Assembly (NCBI GenBank): GCA_021464245.1
Contig: JADCRB010000040.1
Location: forward strand, 5,486,273 to 5,550,272
Length of the DNA: 64,000 nt
Direction: 5' to 3'
From: Carallia brachiata
Lineage: Eukaryota; Streptophyta; Magnoliopsida; Malpighiales; Rhizophoraceae
The notes below the pieces were generated by a model, which ran no database searches, had not been told where the DNA came from, and worked only from the letters and a program-made list of their open reading frames with translations. Below, in pieces: positions 23,751-37,966 of this stretch. The stretch's first letter is position 1. Each line of letters opens with the position of its first letter. A program made the translations under genes and the position numbers.

Positions 23751-24204
23751 TTTACATAATCTTATTTTTCGTGTCAAAGTCACTCTTTTTATTTAATTGA
23801 AGTTTTATTTTGTACGGAATTTCGGGCTAAGATCAAGACCGTGGGCGAGCAGCAGGCCAGCAGCACTGAACTCTTCAGGAGCTTACGTCATCAAGTTGCA
23901 AGAGACCCATGGTGTACACTTTCAATCCTTGGAAAGATCAATAAAATAGAAAATAAACGTGGACCTCATCTTCAAATTGGATGGAATAGAAAAGGGAGAT
24001 TGTTGTTTGGGGATCAAGAAAAGATTGAGCAGGATCTTATTCATTTTTGTATTCTTATGCATTTTTCTTCTCTCTTTTTTTTTTCCTCTCAATTTCATTG
24101 ATTGGATGTCCGAACCCGTTCACCACTGCACCAGAGAGTCAGAGTTCCTGGTCCAAACGCCAAATAATGATCGGATGGAATTTTCTTCAACAGGCATAAC
24201 ATTT

Positions 24205-24612
24205 TCAAAGAAGGCTGCTTCGTTGGATTCTTCATATTTCACTCAATTCGATGTGAAAAGTGAAAAAAAGAGAAAGGAGTTAAAAAGAAAGTTATATAAA
24301 AATAAAATTATTTGAATAAGTAAAAAAAAATTGTGTGAAATAAAATGATGAAAAAGAAAAATAAATAATAATTGGTGAGAGAAAAAATTATGAGATAAAT
24401 AAATTATTTTAATAAATGAGAAAGTTGTGAGAAAGAAAATAATTAGAAAGAAAAAATAAATAATAATTTATGAGAAAAAAAATTGTGAGAAAAATAAGTG
24501 GTTTTGATAAAAAAAAAAATATTGAAAGAAAGAAAAAGTTATGAGAAAATGATAGAGTAATAATTATCTATTTTTTTTTCTCTCCTTAGCTTTCTCTAGA
24601 AATCCAAACAAG
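24205..24612. mobile_element. Tourist-like MITE relative
   Basis: It is purine-rich from about 24245, with 'ggtgagagaaaaaattatga', and its right end is 'tctctagaaatccaaacaag', close to a TTA. The left end is uncertain (about 24205). Family membership is based on shared interior text and right terminus. Confidence 0.5.
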
Positions 24613-24980
24613 GCATTAGTCACTCGGATAAAAGATCTATTTAATTTTTTGTTTGTATTGAACATTTTTTTACTTGTAATTAGTTGTCTATTTATTATTT
24701 TCTGAAAAATCTTTTTGACAGAGATTATATTGAAGATATTTGTTATTTTTATTTATTTTTTGAATATAATTTATTTATAATTTAAAAAATTTTATTAATT
24801 TTTTTAAATAAATCTTATTTATTATATAGTATAAGATCATAAACGAGATAAGTTCACATAAAATGAGTCAAATTAAAAATTCTCATACGAATTTAAAAAT
24901 GATAAGTTTTTGTTGGAAAATTTTAATCAAATTACCTTAGGTCGTTTACCAATGTCAATAATTGACGATTATACAATTCC

Positions 24981-25262
24981 AACAAATTTGGATACAATCG
25001 CAATGAACTTATTTAAACATAATAAAAGTTTATACTGTATGTAAAAAATTTACACGATAGCTATCATATAATTTACAAATTTTTTAGATTATTATTTTTG
25101 TCATATAAAATATGTTTTACGAACAATTTTGGATACAACCGCAATAAACTTATTTAAACATAATAAAAGTTTATGCTTTATGTAAAAATTCTACACGATA
25201 TCTATCATGTAATTTTAAAAAAATTTTAGATTATTATTTTTCTCATATAAAATATGTTTTAT
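24981..25262. repeat. Two-copy tandem repeat, about 141-bp unit
   Basis: Units start at 24981 (aacaaatttggataca) and 25122 (aacaattttggataca). They share 'cttatttaaacataataaaa' and end with 'tcatataaaatatgtttta'. Moderately diverged and non-coding. Confidence 0.85.
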
Positions 25263-27240
25263 GTAATATAAAATTTTATTGCGTCAGAAAAAACAATTCA
25301 TACAATTGTCGGATCTATGAAAAAAACAAAATCGATTCGGCGACGATGAGAACGAAATGACATCGGTTAAAGACAATTTAAGTAAATTTCAAAGAAAAAT
25401 AAGACAATGCAATCGTGATGTGAGGCCGACAACAACAAAGCTCACGGCCATAAATGCAGATGAACAAAAAAAAAAAAAAAAAAAGGTCATTTTCGTACGA
25501 ATTAATATGCATATATTTTTTTATTTTAAATAGGTAATTAAAATTTAGGCTCACGAGAATTTTGCTGATCTAATTTATCAATCAATGAAAAAAGAAAAAA
25601 ACTATGAATTCCTTTGTGGTACAGATACATGAGTTGCAATTAAAACTGGAACAAATAATTGAAAACCATTAAATTGTTTGTAGTCATAAACTTATACTAA
25701 TCAAATAAAAAAAAAACAATAAAAAAAGAAAATCTAGTGGCTCCCTATTCTGAATAAAACCACGGTGGAAAGATGGCGGTTGTTAATGCTGTTTAGCCGA
25801 AAACATTCATGCACAGAACGACAAGATGATTTGAGGTGCCTCCGCAAAAACATTAGCTTTGTAAAAATTATACTACAATTTGTCTTCCAGTTAATAATTA
25901 GGCCAAATGATTTGATAAATCCCACGGGCTTTCAGCCGCCTGATTAAATAAACAAATTTGCCCAGCTTTGCTTATTACGCCTCCATTGGTTGAGTTTTAT
26001 TAGATGGATACCAAATTTTAATGAAAATAATGTAATTTTACAAAAAAACAGTAATTAATTAATTGTGGTGATTGCGCATATATGCAATTTTTTTTTTGGA
26101 GAAAAGCATGTATATGAAATTATAAATATGTATTTCAATAATTATAAGTGTAATTTTTTGCGGATTCAGTCATTAAATCCAATGGTCGTGGTAACCTAAT
26201 CAAGAATTATACACTACCAATCTCTACATAAAAAGGGAAATACTATGTGAGGAGGAGCGTAATAAATAAACAGTAGTATAAATTATTAGATTATAAAAAA
26301 TATATTAAATTTTAAAAAATAAAAAATAAATAAATTATTAAATATTATTAAATTAACAGTATATTTTCATATCTTTCACCCAACTTATCCACTTAATCAA
26401 ACCCATAGAAAAATGAGAGGCGAAGGCTGTGATTTGACAAACTTAAACCTTCTGCGTTGCCAATTCTCCATAGTTAAATATTTAAATCAAACTGTCTTTT
26501 ATGGGCATTCGAACTTGTCATTTATGAGGGGACGGTTGGCCCTTTCTTCACGTCTGTTTGTGAGTAAGAATCATATGGCTAATTTAATGCTTGCCACCGC
26601 TCATTTTAAATAAAAAAATTTAAATATAGAAAAGAAAATTAATATCTGGATATTTTAATTTGATTTTAATTTTGCGTTTTCTTATTCTTTGTTTATATTT
26701 TTACCTGTAAAAACAAAATCATGCCAGTAATATGAGTGATCGCAATTATAAATTAAAATCGGAAACCTCTCGGTTGAATTACCCATTTAACCATCTCGGC
26801 CGGGATGTTCGTTTACTTTTTGTGCATACGTATTAAAATGCTTCTATACTAAAACTTGTATGTCTAAGCTCTAAATTCATTTTACGTTTAGAATATTTGT
26901 TGAATTAAGCTCCTAATTGCAGGAGGAGGTAATAATGTTATTGGTGATTTGATGCGTTTTTTTTTATTGATTTAAATTTAAATTTTTATAGTGACGCTTA
27001 TACGATATAGATATTATGTTCTCACAATCATGTGGAAAGGAAATTTACTTGCATCTGATAGTGAGTAGTGGGTTCTCTCTAAAAGAAAAATTGAATGAAA
27101 ACGACAAAAAAATACTCCGATCTTGATTTACAAATATGGTAATTTATATATTTTGATGAATTGTTTTTGCGTTAAAAAAAGAATTTTAGCTCGTAATTGA
27201 ACATAAACTAATAAGTATTAGTAGAAAATCTATACAGTAC
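25263..27240. other. Spacer upstream of the ABCC gene
   Basis: AT-rich with a poly-A run near 25467-25485. Short open frames have no recognisable product. The last few hundred bases should hold the ABCC promoter, but no TATA box could be assigned with confidence. Confidence 0.35.
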
Positions 27241-27259
27241 AAAACAAATAAGTTATGAC

Positions 27260-28278
27260 TTTTGTCGGTCTCTGATTCTTCCAGGCGTATATTTTACTTC
27301 ATGTACAAGCTCGTATTCAATTCGGTAGGTACCAGAAAGACGTTCATAGTTGCAGTCGCCAGCTTAGTACTGCAACTTGAACAAGTCTTTACTGCAGATC
27401 TTCCTCAACTGGAGGAGGTAAGTTATAGGTGGAGAACGTTTTTATGTTTTCAAGGCTTCGGCTCTATGATCACTTTCGTGTGGATTTCGTTCCATTTGCA
27501 TTGTGCTGTTTCGCCAAAACCTCGGTTCTTTTTCGACTTTTAATGTCTTCTTCAGTTTCTGTGCTATGTTGTTTTAATTTGTTCTCTGCTTCAATGAATC
27601 ATCACAAGGGTCCTTGTTTTTCCGGAGCATGTATTCTTCTTGTTTCACATGAAGTCTATGGAGATTTTCTTCTGCTTCTTCTTTTCTTCTTTTCTTCTTC
27701 TTTTCTTTCTTTTTTCTTTTCCCTTTTGGTATAGATTTTTGGCCCGAATAGCTATGCTATGGCTTACTCATTCGTGTAGATTTCTGCTGTCAAAGTTTTA
27801 CTCTGTTACAAAGCATTTAACCACTTTTTCTGGCCTTCCCTTTCTACCTTCCACGTTCTTGGTTTTGCTGAGGCATAAAGAATTTTGCGCGAGTCCGAAA
27901 AGTCCAGCTACTTTTGCTCCATACAAAGCATGTGATTGTCAATTCCTTTTCTTCCTATTGGCCGAAAGTTGACGGCTTGATTGTTATGCCTTTTCTTTTG
28001 GAAGTTAATTGTGCCACTTGGGGCGGTCAGTTTCTTGCTACCATGTTCTTAATTAGTTTCCCCTTTACAGTATGACGAAACTACACTTTTTCTAAGCCAT
28101 GGTCCTAGATTCCAATTTTATAGGATCTCACATCACAGAGCTCTATTAATACATGTGCTCACAACTTCAGTATTCTTCTCCTGTTATGTTTTCCAGGGAC
28201 GAAAAGGAAGGCGATTTGAGGAGAATCAAGTTAATTAGAGGAATTCTATTGTGAGTTAGTTGTGAAGTTTTATGAAAC
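27260..28278 (+). other. Probable ABCC 5' UTR with intron
   Basis: A strong donor (gaggag|gtaagt, exon end 27417) and an acceptor after a pyrimidine-rich stretch (gttttccag|ggac, exon start 28197) define a likely untranslated first exon and an intron of about 780 bases before the coding start at 28279. This is inference from splice signals only; the 5' end is unknown. Confidence 0.45.
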
Positions 28279-31200
28279 ATGTCTTCTTCCACTTCATGGA
28301 TCAACTCTCTGTCATGCTCCAGCTCAGTGGTTCAATCCTCAGGGGACACTTCTGTCCCAATGATAATTCAGTGGCTGAGATTCATCTTCCTCTCTCCATG
28401 TCCTCAAAGGGTTCTGTTATCTTCTGTTGATGTCTTGTTCTTGCTTGTCCTCCTGGTGTTTGCTGTTCAGAAATTATTTTCCAGATTCTCCTCCAGGGAA
28501 CACTCTGGTACTGAGATCAACAAGCCTCTGATTGGAAAAAGCAGAACTCTTGTCAGAACTAACATTTGGTTTAGCCTCTCTTTGATTGTAACATCTCTCT
28601 TAGCGTTTTGTTACACCATCATTTGTATTCTAGCATTCACTGGAAGCACCCAGTTGCCTTGGAAACTCATTGATGGACTATTTTGGTTGGCTCAAGCAGT
28701 TACTCATGCAGTGATTGCAATCTTAATTATCCACGAGAAGAGGTTTCAAGCTATTGTGCACCCATTGTCCCTCAGAATATATTGGGTTGCGTTTTTCATT
28801 CTCAGCGCCTTGTTCATGTCATCGAGCATCGTTCATTTGGTATCCCAGAACACAAGTCTAATATTGGATGATATCGTTTCCGTAGCTTCTTTTCCTCTAT
28901 CAGTTGTTCTTCTTTTGGTTGCTATTAAGGGAGCAACTGGAATTACAGTAAGCAGAGAATCTGAACCAGGAATAAATGAAGAAATCAAGGAATATGAGGA
29001 ACCTCTTCCGGGAAAATCAAAGGTGTCTGCTTTTGCTTCAGCTTCTGTACTATCCAGAGCCTTTTGGCTTTGGATGAATCCCCTTCTGAGTAAAGGCTAC
29101 AAATCTCCTCTCAAGATAGATGACGTGCCAACGCTTTCCCCGCAGCACAGAGCTGAAAGAATGTCGCAGCTTTTTGAATCCAATTGGCCTAAACCACACG
29201 AAAAGTCGAAGCACCCGGTTAGGACAACTTTGTTGAGGTGTTTCTGGAAAGAAATCGCCTTCACTGCATTCCTTGCAATTGTTCGGCTCTGTGTCATGTA
29301 TGTTGGGCCTATTCTTATACAGAGTTTCGTGGACTTTACCTCTGGGAAGAGAACGTCTCCCTACGAGGGATACTACCTAGTACTACTAATCTCCTTGCTG
29401 CAAAGTTTGTTGAGGTTTTAACGGTTCACCAGTTCAACTTCAACTGCCAGAAACTGGGAATGCTCATTCGGTCCACTCTCATAACTTCCTTGTACAGGAA
29501 GGGGCTGAGATTATCTTCTTCAGCTCGCCAGGCTCATGGAGTCGGACAGATTGTGAATTACATGGCTGTTGATGCCCAGCAACTGTCTGATATGATGCTA
29601 CAGCTACATTCTGTCTGGCTAATGCCACTGCAAGTTGCTGTTGCATTGGTGCTTCTATACAGAGCCCTTGGGGCCTCAGTGGCAACTGCATTTGCTGGAA
29701 TTGTTGGCGTGATGGTGTTCGCATTTTTTGGCACCAAGAGAAACAATAGGTTCCAATACAACTTGATGTCAAATCGCGATTCGAGAATGAAGGCGATAAA
29801 TGAGATGCTGAATTACATGCGTGTGATCAAGTTCCAGGCATGGGAAGAACATTTCAACAAAAGAATCCAGGATTTTCGTGAAGCAGAATTTGGATGGCTT
29901 ACCAAATTTATGTACTCAGTCTCTGGTAACATTATTGTAATGTGGTGCGCACCATTAATGATAAACCATAACATTTGGCACCGCAATATTGCTGGGAATT
30001 CCGCTTAATGCAGGAACAGTATTCACAACAACGTCAATATTCAAAATATTGCAGGAACCTATCAGGACATTCCCACAATCTATGATATCGCTTTCGCAGG
30101 CAATGATATCTCTGGGGCGGTTGGACCGGTACATGTTGAGCAAGGAACTGGTGGACTCGTGTGTGGAAAGGGTGGAAAGTTGTGAGGGTGGCAGGATTGC
30201 TGTGGAGGTCGTAAATGGGGAATTTAGTTGGGATGATGAAACTGAAGAACGAGTTCTGAAAAATATAAATCTGGAGATCAAAAAGGCCAACTCACTGCCA
30301 TTGTTGGGACTGTTGGGTCTGGAAAATCTTCTCTGCTAGCTGCAATTCTTGGTGAGATGCACAAACTATCTGGAAAGGTGCGGATTACTGAACATAATTC
30401 TTGGGGCTAATAATTCCTTTTTTGGCTCTGAGTCAGTCTCATTTTTGGCATATGGGTACTTAAAAGTTTTTATTCCTTAATGTTAATTATGCTGAGTTTA
30501 TGCCATAGTTTATAATACAAAATTCTATTATATAACTTAAAAATGTAGCAATAAATAATAGTGCAGTTTTATTTAATAGTATCTAATAATTTATTAATTT
30601 TTTTATTTCATTTAATAATTTATATTATTATATTACTATTTTAAAATTATTTAATTAAAACTACCAATACTTTTACTTTTATGCATCTTTACCGGCTCCT
30701 CACTCCTAATAACTTGTTGGCTTTTTGCTCCTCATGTTCTTATCAGGTATTCCATATGCAAGAATTATGGTTCTAGTATTTCTATTAGATATTTATAAAC
30801 AAATTAAATAAAAATAACTGCTAACTTCCCGGAATTGTGTTTGTAACTATAATTGTGGATAGTAAAATTACTCCTAACAAAAAAATAATAACAGTGAGTC
30901 CCCTTATTTCACTCGCCTAATAACAGGGTGTTTAACATAAAATCATACAAGAACAAGTACATATTTCTTATAAGTAAGTCAAACTAAAAATGTATTTTTT
31001 TTTAATGTCTAAACAAATATATTCAAAATAAAAGAAAAAATTGTAACAGGCAAAGAAAGGCAAAAAAAAAAAAAATGAAAAAGAGAAGAAAAATATAATC
31101 AGAGCTTTCGGCCTGTAACGGTTTCTAGTTCAACCGACATGCATGTCAAGATCGTGTGAGTTCACTACAGTTTCTTCTGATAAAACGATCTGCTCTTCCT

Positions 31201-34200
31201 TCTGACAGGTGAGGGTCTGTGGAACAACAGCATACGTTGCCCAAACGTCTTGGATTCAGAATGGCACCATTCAAGAAAACATCTTGTTCGGGCTTCCCAT
31301 GGACGCGGAGAAATACAAACAAGTTATCAGGGTCTGCTCCTTGGAGAAGGATTTGGAGATGATGGAGTTTGGAGATCAGACGGAGATTGGAGAGCGCGGC
31401 ATCAACCTCAGTGGTGGCCAGAAACAGCGGATTCAACTCGCCAGGGCCGTTTATCAGGATTGCGATATTTATCTTCTCGACGATGTTTTTAGTGCCGTTG
31501 ATGCCCATACTGGCTCTGATATTTTTAAGGTGAATTTTTATTCAATTGCCTTCGAATTTTTAAGATTCTGTGCAAGGCAATTGAGACGAACCTACCCCAT
31601 TTCTTCTTTTTTTTTTTTTTCCTGCTCCCTGGGGATTTTATCTCGAGGTTAATTGTCAGCTAAGTGCTAAATGGAAAGGTCACTGAAATAAGTAGACTTT
31701 AGGCATGATTTTTGGGAGATAGACAGAAACCCAGATGGCTTTTAATCAGAATTTCAAAGAGACTTTCATATATTTGAATTGTATGCAGGTGAATTAAGGG
31801 GAAGTGTTGGAAGTCATCTTGAAAAATCTAGCTAGTAGAAATTTTCGTTATTTTAAAGAGTTATTAGTATTTAGCCCATTAGTTCTGTGATTTATGTTTT
31901 TTGAGTTGAATTATTTATAAGAGTAATTTTGGATATGCAAGTGTCTAGAATGAGATTTGTTGAGACTAGAAGCATTGTTTTATTAGCTGGGTACTACCTG
32001 AGGGTCTATCAGTATTTCTGTATGTAATGCATGCTGAAATACAATGCATCTGTGTTATGCCTTTTGCAGGAATGCGTGAGGGGAGCACTAAAAGCTAAGA
32101 CTATCTACTTGTGACCCACCAAGTTGACTTCTTGCATAATGTTGATCTTATCTCGGTAAATACCAGCATCTTTCCTATGTGTCTCTCGGGCATGTACACT
32201 CATAAAAATTTGTTGTTATAGCTCTGAAATCGGATGTGCTTGTCAATTCCAGGTGATGCGAGATGGAATGATAGTGCAGTCAGGAAAGTACAAAGATATA
32301 CTAGAATCTGGCACGGATTTTAGGGCCCTAGTGGCTGCCCATGAAGCCTCGATGGAACTTGTCGATGTGGAAAACACAATCCCTGGTGAGGGTTCCCCAA
32401 GACCACCAAAGTCTCCTCAAGCCCGTTCAAACTCTGGTGAACCAAATGGGGATAACAGGGTTCTAGATCAACAGACGTCAATGAATAAAGGGACTTCAAA
32501 GCTCATTGAAGAAGAGGAAAGAGCAACTGGTAATGTGGGCCTGCATGTATACAAACAATACCTTACTGAGGCTTTTGGGTGGTGGGGTGTAATAGTGGCC
32601 TTCCTATTATCCCTAGTATGGCAAGGATCTCTAATGACTGGGGATTATTGGCTAGCATATGAAACTGCAGAAGAGCGTGCCTCTTCCTTCAAACCTTCTC
32701 TCTTCATTTCTGTCTATGCAATAACTGCAGCTGTATCTCTGGTGCTGCTAACAATGAGGGCCTTCTTTGTTACAATCATGGGCCTGAAGACAGCCCAAAT
32801 TTTCTTCAAGGGCATCCTTAATAGTATTCTGCATGCACCAATGTCATTTTTTGATACCACCCCTTCAGGAAGAATTTTAAGTCGCGTAAGGAAATCTAGA
32901 CATTTCAGTTTTTTTTTGCAGTGCCTCACACACACGAACACTCTCTCTCCCACACTGACTAGATGGCTGAATTTGTTTAGTTAATCTGTTCAACTTGAAC
33001 CTGATGGGAAGAAGAGTTGGCTCGTTGCTTAAGATTTTAGACTGATGAAAAGCATTAATTTATTTTTCTCTTCTTTTTGTTTAATTCTTTTTTCAGGCAT
33101 CATCTGATCAGTCAAACATTGACCTCTTCCTTCCTTTTGTTTTGGGCATTATGGTTTCCATGTACATAACAATGCTCAGCATCATCATCATCACATGTCA
33201 ATATGCTTGGCCCACAGTGTTCATTTTAATTCCCCTCGGTTGGCTAAACCTGTGGTACCGGGTATGAGCTCTAGCTTTATCTTGCTGTTTACATTTGCAA
33301 TTTGCAACGTGCCCCCATTTATTGTAATAATGGAAGTCGAGTGTTGTGCTAGATGATTGCATAGCTACCTCATATAATGAACTACATATATGGCAGCTTC
33401 TATCTAACCATAATTCAGATTCTCATTTATTTGACTATTGCACCTTCTAGTCTAAACAAGAAGTTGGTAGCTAAAGTGCAAATGACTAGGAAAATTTATA
33501 TTGATAATTTCTTTCTCTGTTGGCTTTCAGAATTACTTTCTTGCAACATCTCGAGAATTAACTCGCCTTGACTCAATCACTAAGGCGCCTGTTATTCATC
33601 ATTTTTCGGAAAGCATTGGAGGAGTTACGACAATCCGATCTTTCAGAAAGCAGGGTATTTTCTGTGAGGAAAATATCAATCGAGTTAATGCCAACTTGCG
33701 TATGGATTTTCACAACTATGGATCAAACGAGTGGCTGGGTTTCCGTTTGGAACTGATTGGCAGCTTCATCCTATGCACTTCTGCTATGTTTTTGATTTTG
33801 TTACCTAGTAGTATTATAAGGCCAGGTAATTACCTTAACCGTCTTAAATCCACAAAGCAACAAGTCTCAAACATATTCTGCGTCAAACATGCAGTTAAAA
33901 TAACTCAATAATGTGATATATCCAGACCTCACATCATAAGTTGCCAGACATAGTTTTAATTGGTCAAACAGTATTATTTTTTTTCTGCTATTATTATGAT
34001 GCTTCTATATTCAGACCACTCAGGATTGGAAGCACACAGGTTTCTTATTGTGCCTCTCTTGTTTGATTGGGCTGTCAAAGCTAGTGAACTATCGCGCAAT
34101 CAAACAAACTGCTGCATTAATATGGAAAAATATTGAATTGATCTTCTGCTTGCTGTAGAGAATGTTGGTTTATCTCTCTCCTATGGGTTATCTCTCAATG

Positions 34201-34440
34201 CTGTGCTGTTCTGGGGCATATATATGAGTTGCTTTGTCGAGAACAGGATGGTATCTGTTGAAAGGATTAAGCAATTCACAAAAATCCCACCAGAGGCTGC
34301 ATGGGAAATAAAAGATCGGCTTCCTCCGCCTAACTGGCCTCCCCAAGGCAGTGTCGATCTCATAGACGTGCAGGTATATGGGCCCTTCACTAACTCTGAT
34401 TGAATCTGTTCTTTCTGGTGTCTTCTTCTTCTTCTTCTTC

Positions 34441-34476
<36 letters not shown>

Positions 34477-36760
34477 CCGCTGCATATGTTTTATGAGGGC
34501 AGTTTATTAGAAAATTTTCATAGCTCTTGCTCTAGAAAGCCAATTGTATTGGGACAGATGCTAGGATAAGTTTGCCACTGCAAACCCATAGTAAAAAAAT
34601 AATTATCAATGAACTCGAGCACCTCTTCTAGTGTATCCTCATCAGAATTTACTGCATTCCTATGTGTCGTAATTGGTGTCATGAATTGTTACTGGTGGTA
34701 CTCACTTTTTTATTTTTTGGACGTGAAGAGCTAAAGAAGCCATTGCTATTGCCGGAAATACTAAGTCTACTAAAGGCACAAAAATAGAGGGTAAATTGGC
34801 TGAGTAAGTGAAATATGGAAGGAGTGTAGAGATGGAAACGAACATGGTGACTAGCCTTTGGTAAATGATAGTTCTTTCTTCAAGCAGTAGACTTCATGCC
34901 TATTTTGTTAGTCAAGATCGATGTCTTTAGAGTCTAAATGGGCAACTTACAAAAGTGGCGACTACTTTCTTATTTATAGGAAGGACATTCCATTCTGTGA
35001 GTGTGAAAATTTAAATAAGCACAGATTTTTTTTTTTTTGGGGGGGGGGGGGGTTGTCTCTAAGAGAGAGAGATAGTTAGTGAGGAAAAATTCTCTTCGAG
35101 TAAGATTGTTCCCATTTGAGGTGTGTTTATAATTTTTAAGAATGTATCCACATGTTTTATACCTCTATTTTCTTGTGGTAAGTCAAACTACCTAAATTAC
35201 TGTGGTATTACATTAGTTTTCTTTCTTCATTTGTCTTATCCAAAATATTTTTGCGATCCTGCTTCTGCCATGAACTACTAAGAGTAAATCAAATCTTTGA
35301 CCAACAGGTTAGGTACCGTCCAAACACTCCTTTGGTTCTCAAAGGTATTACTCTCAATATTCATGGGGGAGAGAAGATTGGAGTTGTTGGCCGTACAGGG
35401 AGTGGAAAGTCAACCTTGATCCAAGTTTTTTTCAGGTTGGTGGAGCCAACGGGAGGGAAAATAATAATTGATGGGATAGACATTTGCATGTTGGGACTCC
35501 ATGATCTCAGGTCTCGCTTTGGCATAATTCCTCAAGAACCCGTCCTTTTTGAAGGAACTGTGAGAAGCAATATTGATCCTATTGGAAGGTATACAGACGA
35601 CGAGATATGGAAGGTAAGCATGCCATTCCCTTTTCTTGAATTAGTTAATGTTGTATGCTAGTTAAAGAAATAATCTTGTCATTGTTTGCATACCCTGGTA
35701 ACTTTGCATCTTGGTAGAGTCTTGACCGCTGCCAACTTAAAGATATAGTGGCTGGAAAACCGGAGAAGCTCGGCGCTCCAGGTTTGTGTCTGTCATCTGT
35801 TATGCTCTTTATTTTCAATTGGAGCATAATTGATAGAAGTGAAAGATACTGACCTGCAACATTAACTTATTATTAGTTGTTGATAATGGAGAGAACTGGA
35901 GTGTGGGCCAAAGGCAGCTTCTTTGTTTGGGGAGAGTCATGCTAAAGCGCAGCCGCCTTTTGTTCATGGATGAGGCAACTGCTTCAGTTGATTCTCAAAC
36001 TGATGCCGTAATACAGAAGATAATCCGAGAGGAGTTTGCATCATGTACAATTATTAGCATTGCTCACAGGATACCTACCGTCATGGATTGTGATAGGGTT
36101 TTGGTAATAGATTCAGGTACAAATCCTTTTCAACCCATTGTGATTTTCCCCCCTTGTTGGTCTCAATAAATCAAAGCAAGCATGTGGATCTTGTGAAATT
36201 GCAGGCCTCATTAATTGTGATATTGTTGTTACGGGGTGAATGAAATCAAGGAATATATAGACTTGTAGAGACCCCCTGTTTAGCTGTCTATCTAGTTTAG
36301 GACGATCTATGCACAATGCAAGAGGGGGCGTTTAGGCAGAACCGTAGAACTAATTATAATAACGGCTGGGACCTCTCCAAAAGTGGAGTGTCAGCCTCAA
36401 AATGTTACATTCCAAAAAAACCTTGCAGTCCACACTCCATGCATGATTCAGTTTGTTTATAATGCATAAGCTCGGTTCTTCCATTCCCTTGCAGCACTAT
36501 TGACTGCGAGTATTTCTTAAACTAATGCATATATGAGAGCCGCACACAGTATTTTTTCAGAGTGCCATCTTTCCACTAGTCAGTAGTAGGATATAATTAG
36601 CAGCTTTGCACGCTACATGAATCTTCCATACAAGTGTTAATGTTTCTCGTATGTAACAGGACGGGCAAGAGAATTTGACAAACCATCTCGTTTGGTCGAG
36701 AGGCCATCGCTCTTTGCAGCCTTGGTCCAGGAGTATGCCAACCGCTCAGCTGGGCTATAA
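28279..36760 (+). CDS. ABCC transporter, ABCC4/ABCC14 type, frame-broken
   Basis: Eleven coding exons can be assigned: 28279-30377, 31209-31529, 32070-32155, 32253-32885, 33097-33261, 33531-33825, 34159-34373, 35308-35613, 35718-35781, 35877-36116 and 36660-36760. Together they encode about 1,509 residues, normal for plant ABCC proteins. The N-terminal TMD0-like part, two transmembrane domains and two nucleotide-binding domains are all present. NBD1 has a GTVGSGKSS Walker A, LSGGQKQR signature and [11 protein letters not shown]alker B. NBD2 has [17 protein letters not shown] and [12 protein letters not shown]. Relatives move glutathione conjugates, folates or similar anions across vacuolar or plasma membranes. 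Four indels break the frame: near 29400 (before AKFVEVL), 29964 (before TITFGTA), 30288 (before GQLTAIVG) and 32107 (before LVTHQVD). No substitution stops are seen, so this is either a young pseudogene or uncorrected sequence. Confidence 0.93.
34425..34471 (+). repeat. (CTT)n-(AG)n microsatellite in ABCC intron
   Basis: A cttcttctt run is followed by an uninterrupted (ag)n tract of about 26 bases, 50 bases downstream of the exon ending at 34373. It is likely variable in length. Confidence 0.9.
35026..35052 (+). repeat. T13-G14 homopolymer pair in ABCC intron
   Basis: Thirteen T followed by fourteen G. Long G runs are rare in this AT-rich sequence and are prone to sequencing error. Confidence 0.85.
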
Positions 36761-37966
36761 GTCAATCGTCTCTGCTTTTACGTCACCATTGATTTTGGCT
36801 GCTACCACTTGTGATAAGTCCCCGAGGATGGCAGATTTGGTGATACTTAGTTAGAGAAAATGATTATTGATTTCACCATCAGCCAGCAGGCTTCAAACTG
36901 TTTGATAACTGGATCATAGATTAGATCCTTAACCTTATCAGCAATAATGCTACTGTAACTGTATCCCAGATGGGTCCTTCTCAAGTTTTTATTTCCTGTT
37001 AAGTGCTTCGAAGTTGACTCTTATTATATGATTGAACAGCGATGGATTAGAAAGGCTTCTGTACAAAAATAAAAAATATTGACCCCAGGATCCTACTTCT
37101 CATGTACAAGGATAAAAAACCTTTGAAATTGTCCCGCCGGGAAGTACCTAAATGTAGATTATCCTGATACGGTGTCATTTACTGCCCTTTCATTGGGCTC
37201 ATTCTTAACGAGGCTAAAAGTTTATAACTTGGAAAAGCCATTTTGTTTTGCGATGTGTGGAGCTAAGATGGATTGTAAATTGTCTCAACACACCAAATTC
37301 GATGTACTAGGATCTGTTTAAGCATCCATTCCCCTTAGTTTCTATCTTGGCTTTTGGCCATTTAACTTCGAAAATGACAGTCATAAAGATGATGTTTTTC
37401 CAGATTTTTGGTCAAAAACAATTGTGTTTCCTCCTTCGTTGACCATGCAGAGGTTCATACCGATACTCCTAAATATGTCATCGTTCATAACTTTTTAGCT
37501 AAGCAATAGAACCCCTACAGACTTTTGTACATTATGCATATTCATATGTCATATCGTCATTATTGATTACATATTTTTTATTTTTTGATGTATGATTGGA
37601 ATTGATAATGAAGACCATAAATGAGTCTCTAATAGATATGATAATATAATGAGGAATGTTTTTTTTTCCGCAAAGTTGACTGCGTCCATGTAATGAAATT
37701 GAATCAAAATAAACAGATAAGTGCAATGAGAAAATCAAGCTACGGTCATAAACAACCTAAACAACGTTCATTTGTACATTATTTTCATTATATTTTGGAT
37801 AGGTATTTGTACATGAAATTTGAGAAAATACCAGAATTACGCTGAACCACGAAATTTGAAGAAACCAACATTACAACGGACTTTTTAAGGCCCAGCGAGA
37901 AGGGGATTTTGGCCAAAAACCACCGGTATCTGAGTCCAGCACCAACAAAACAGAGGAACTGCCTGT

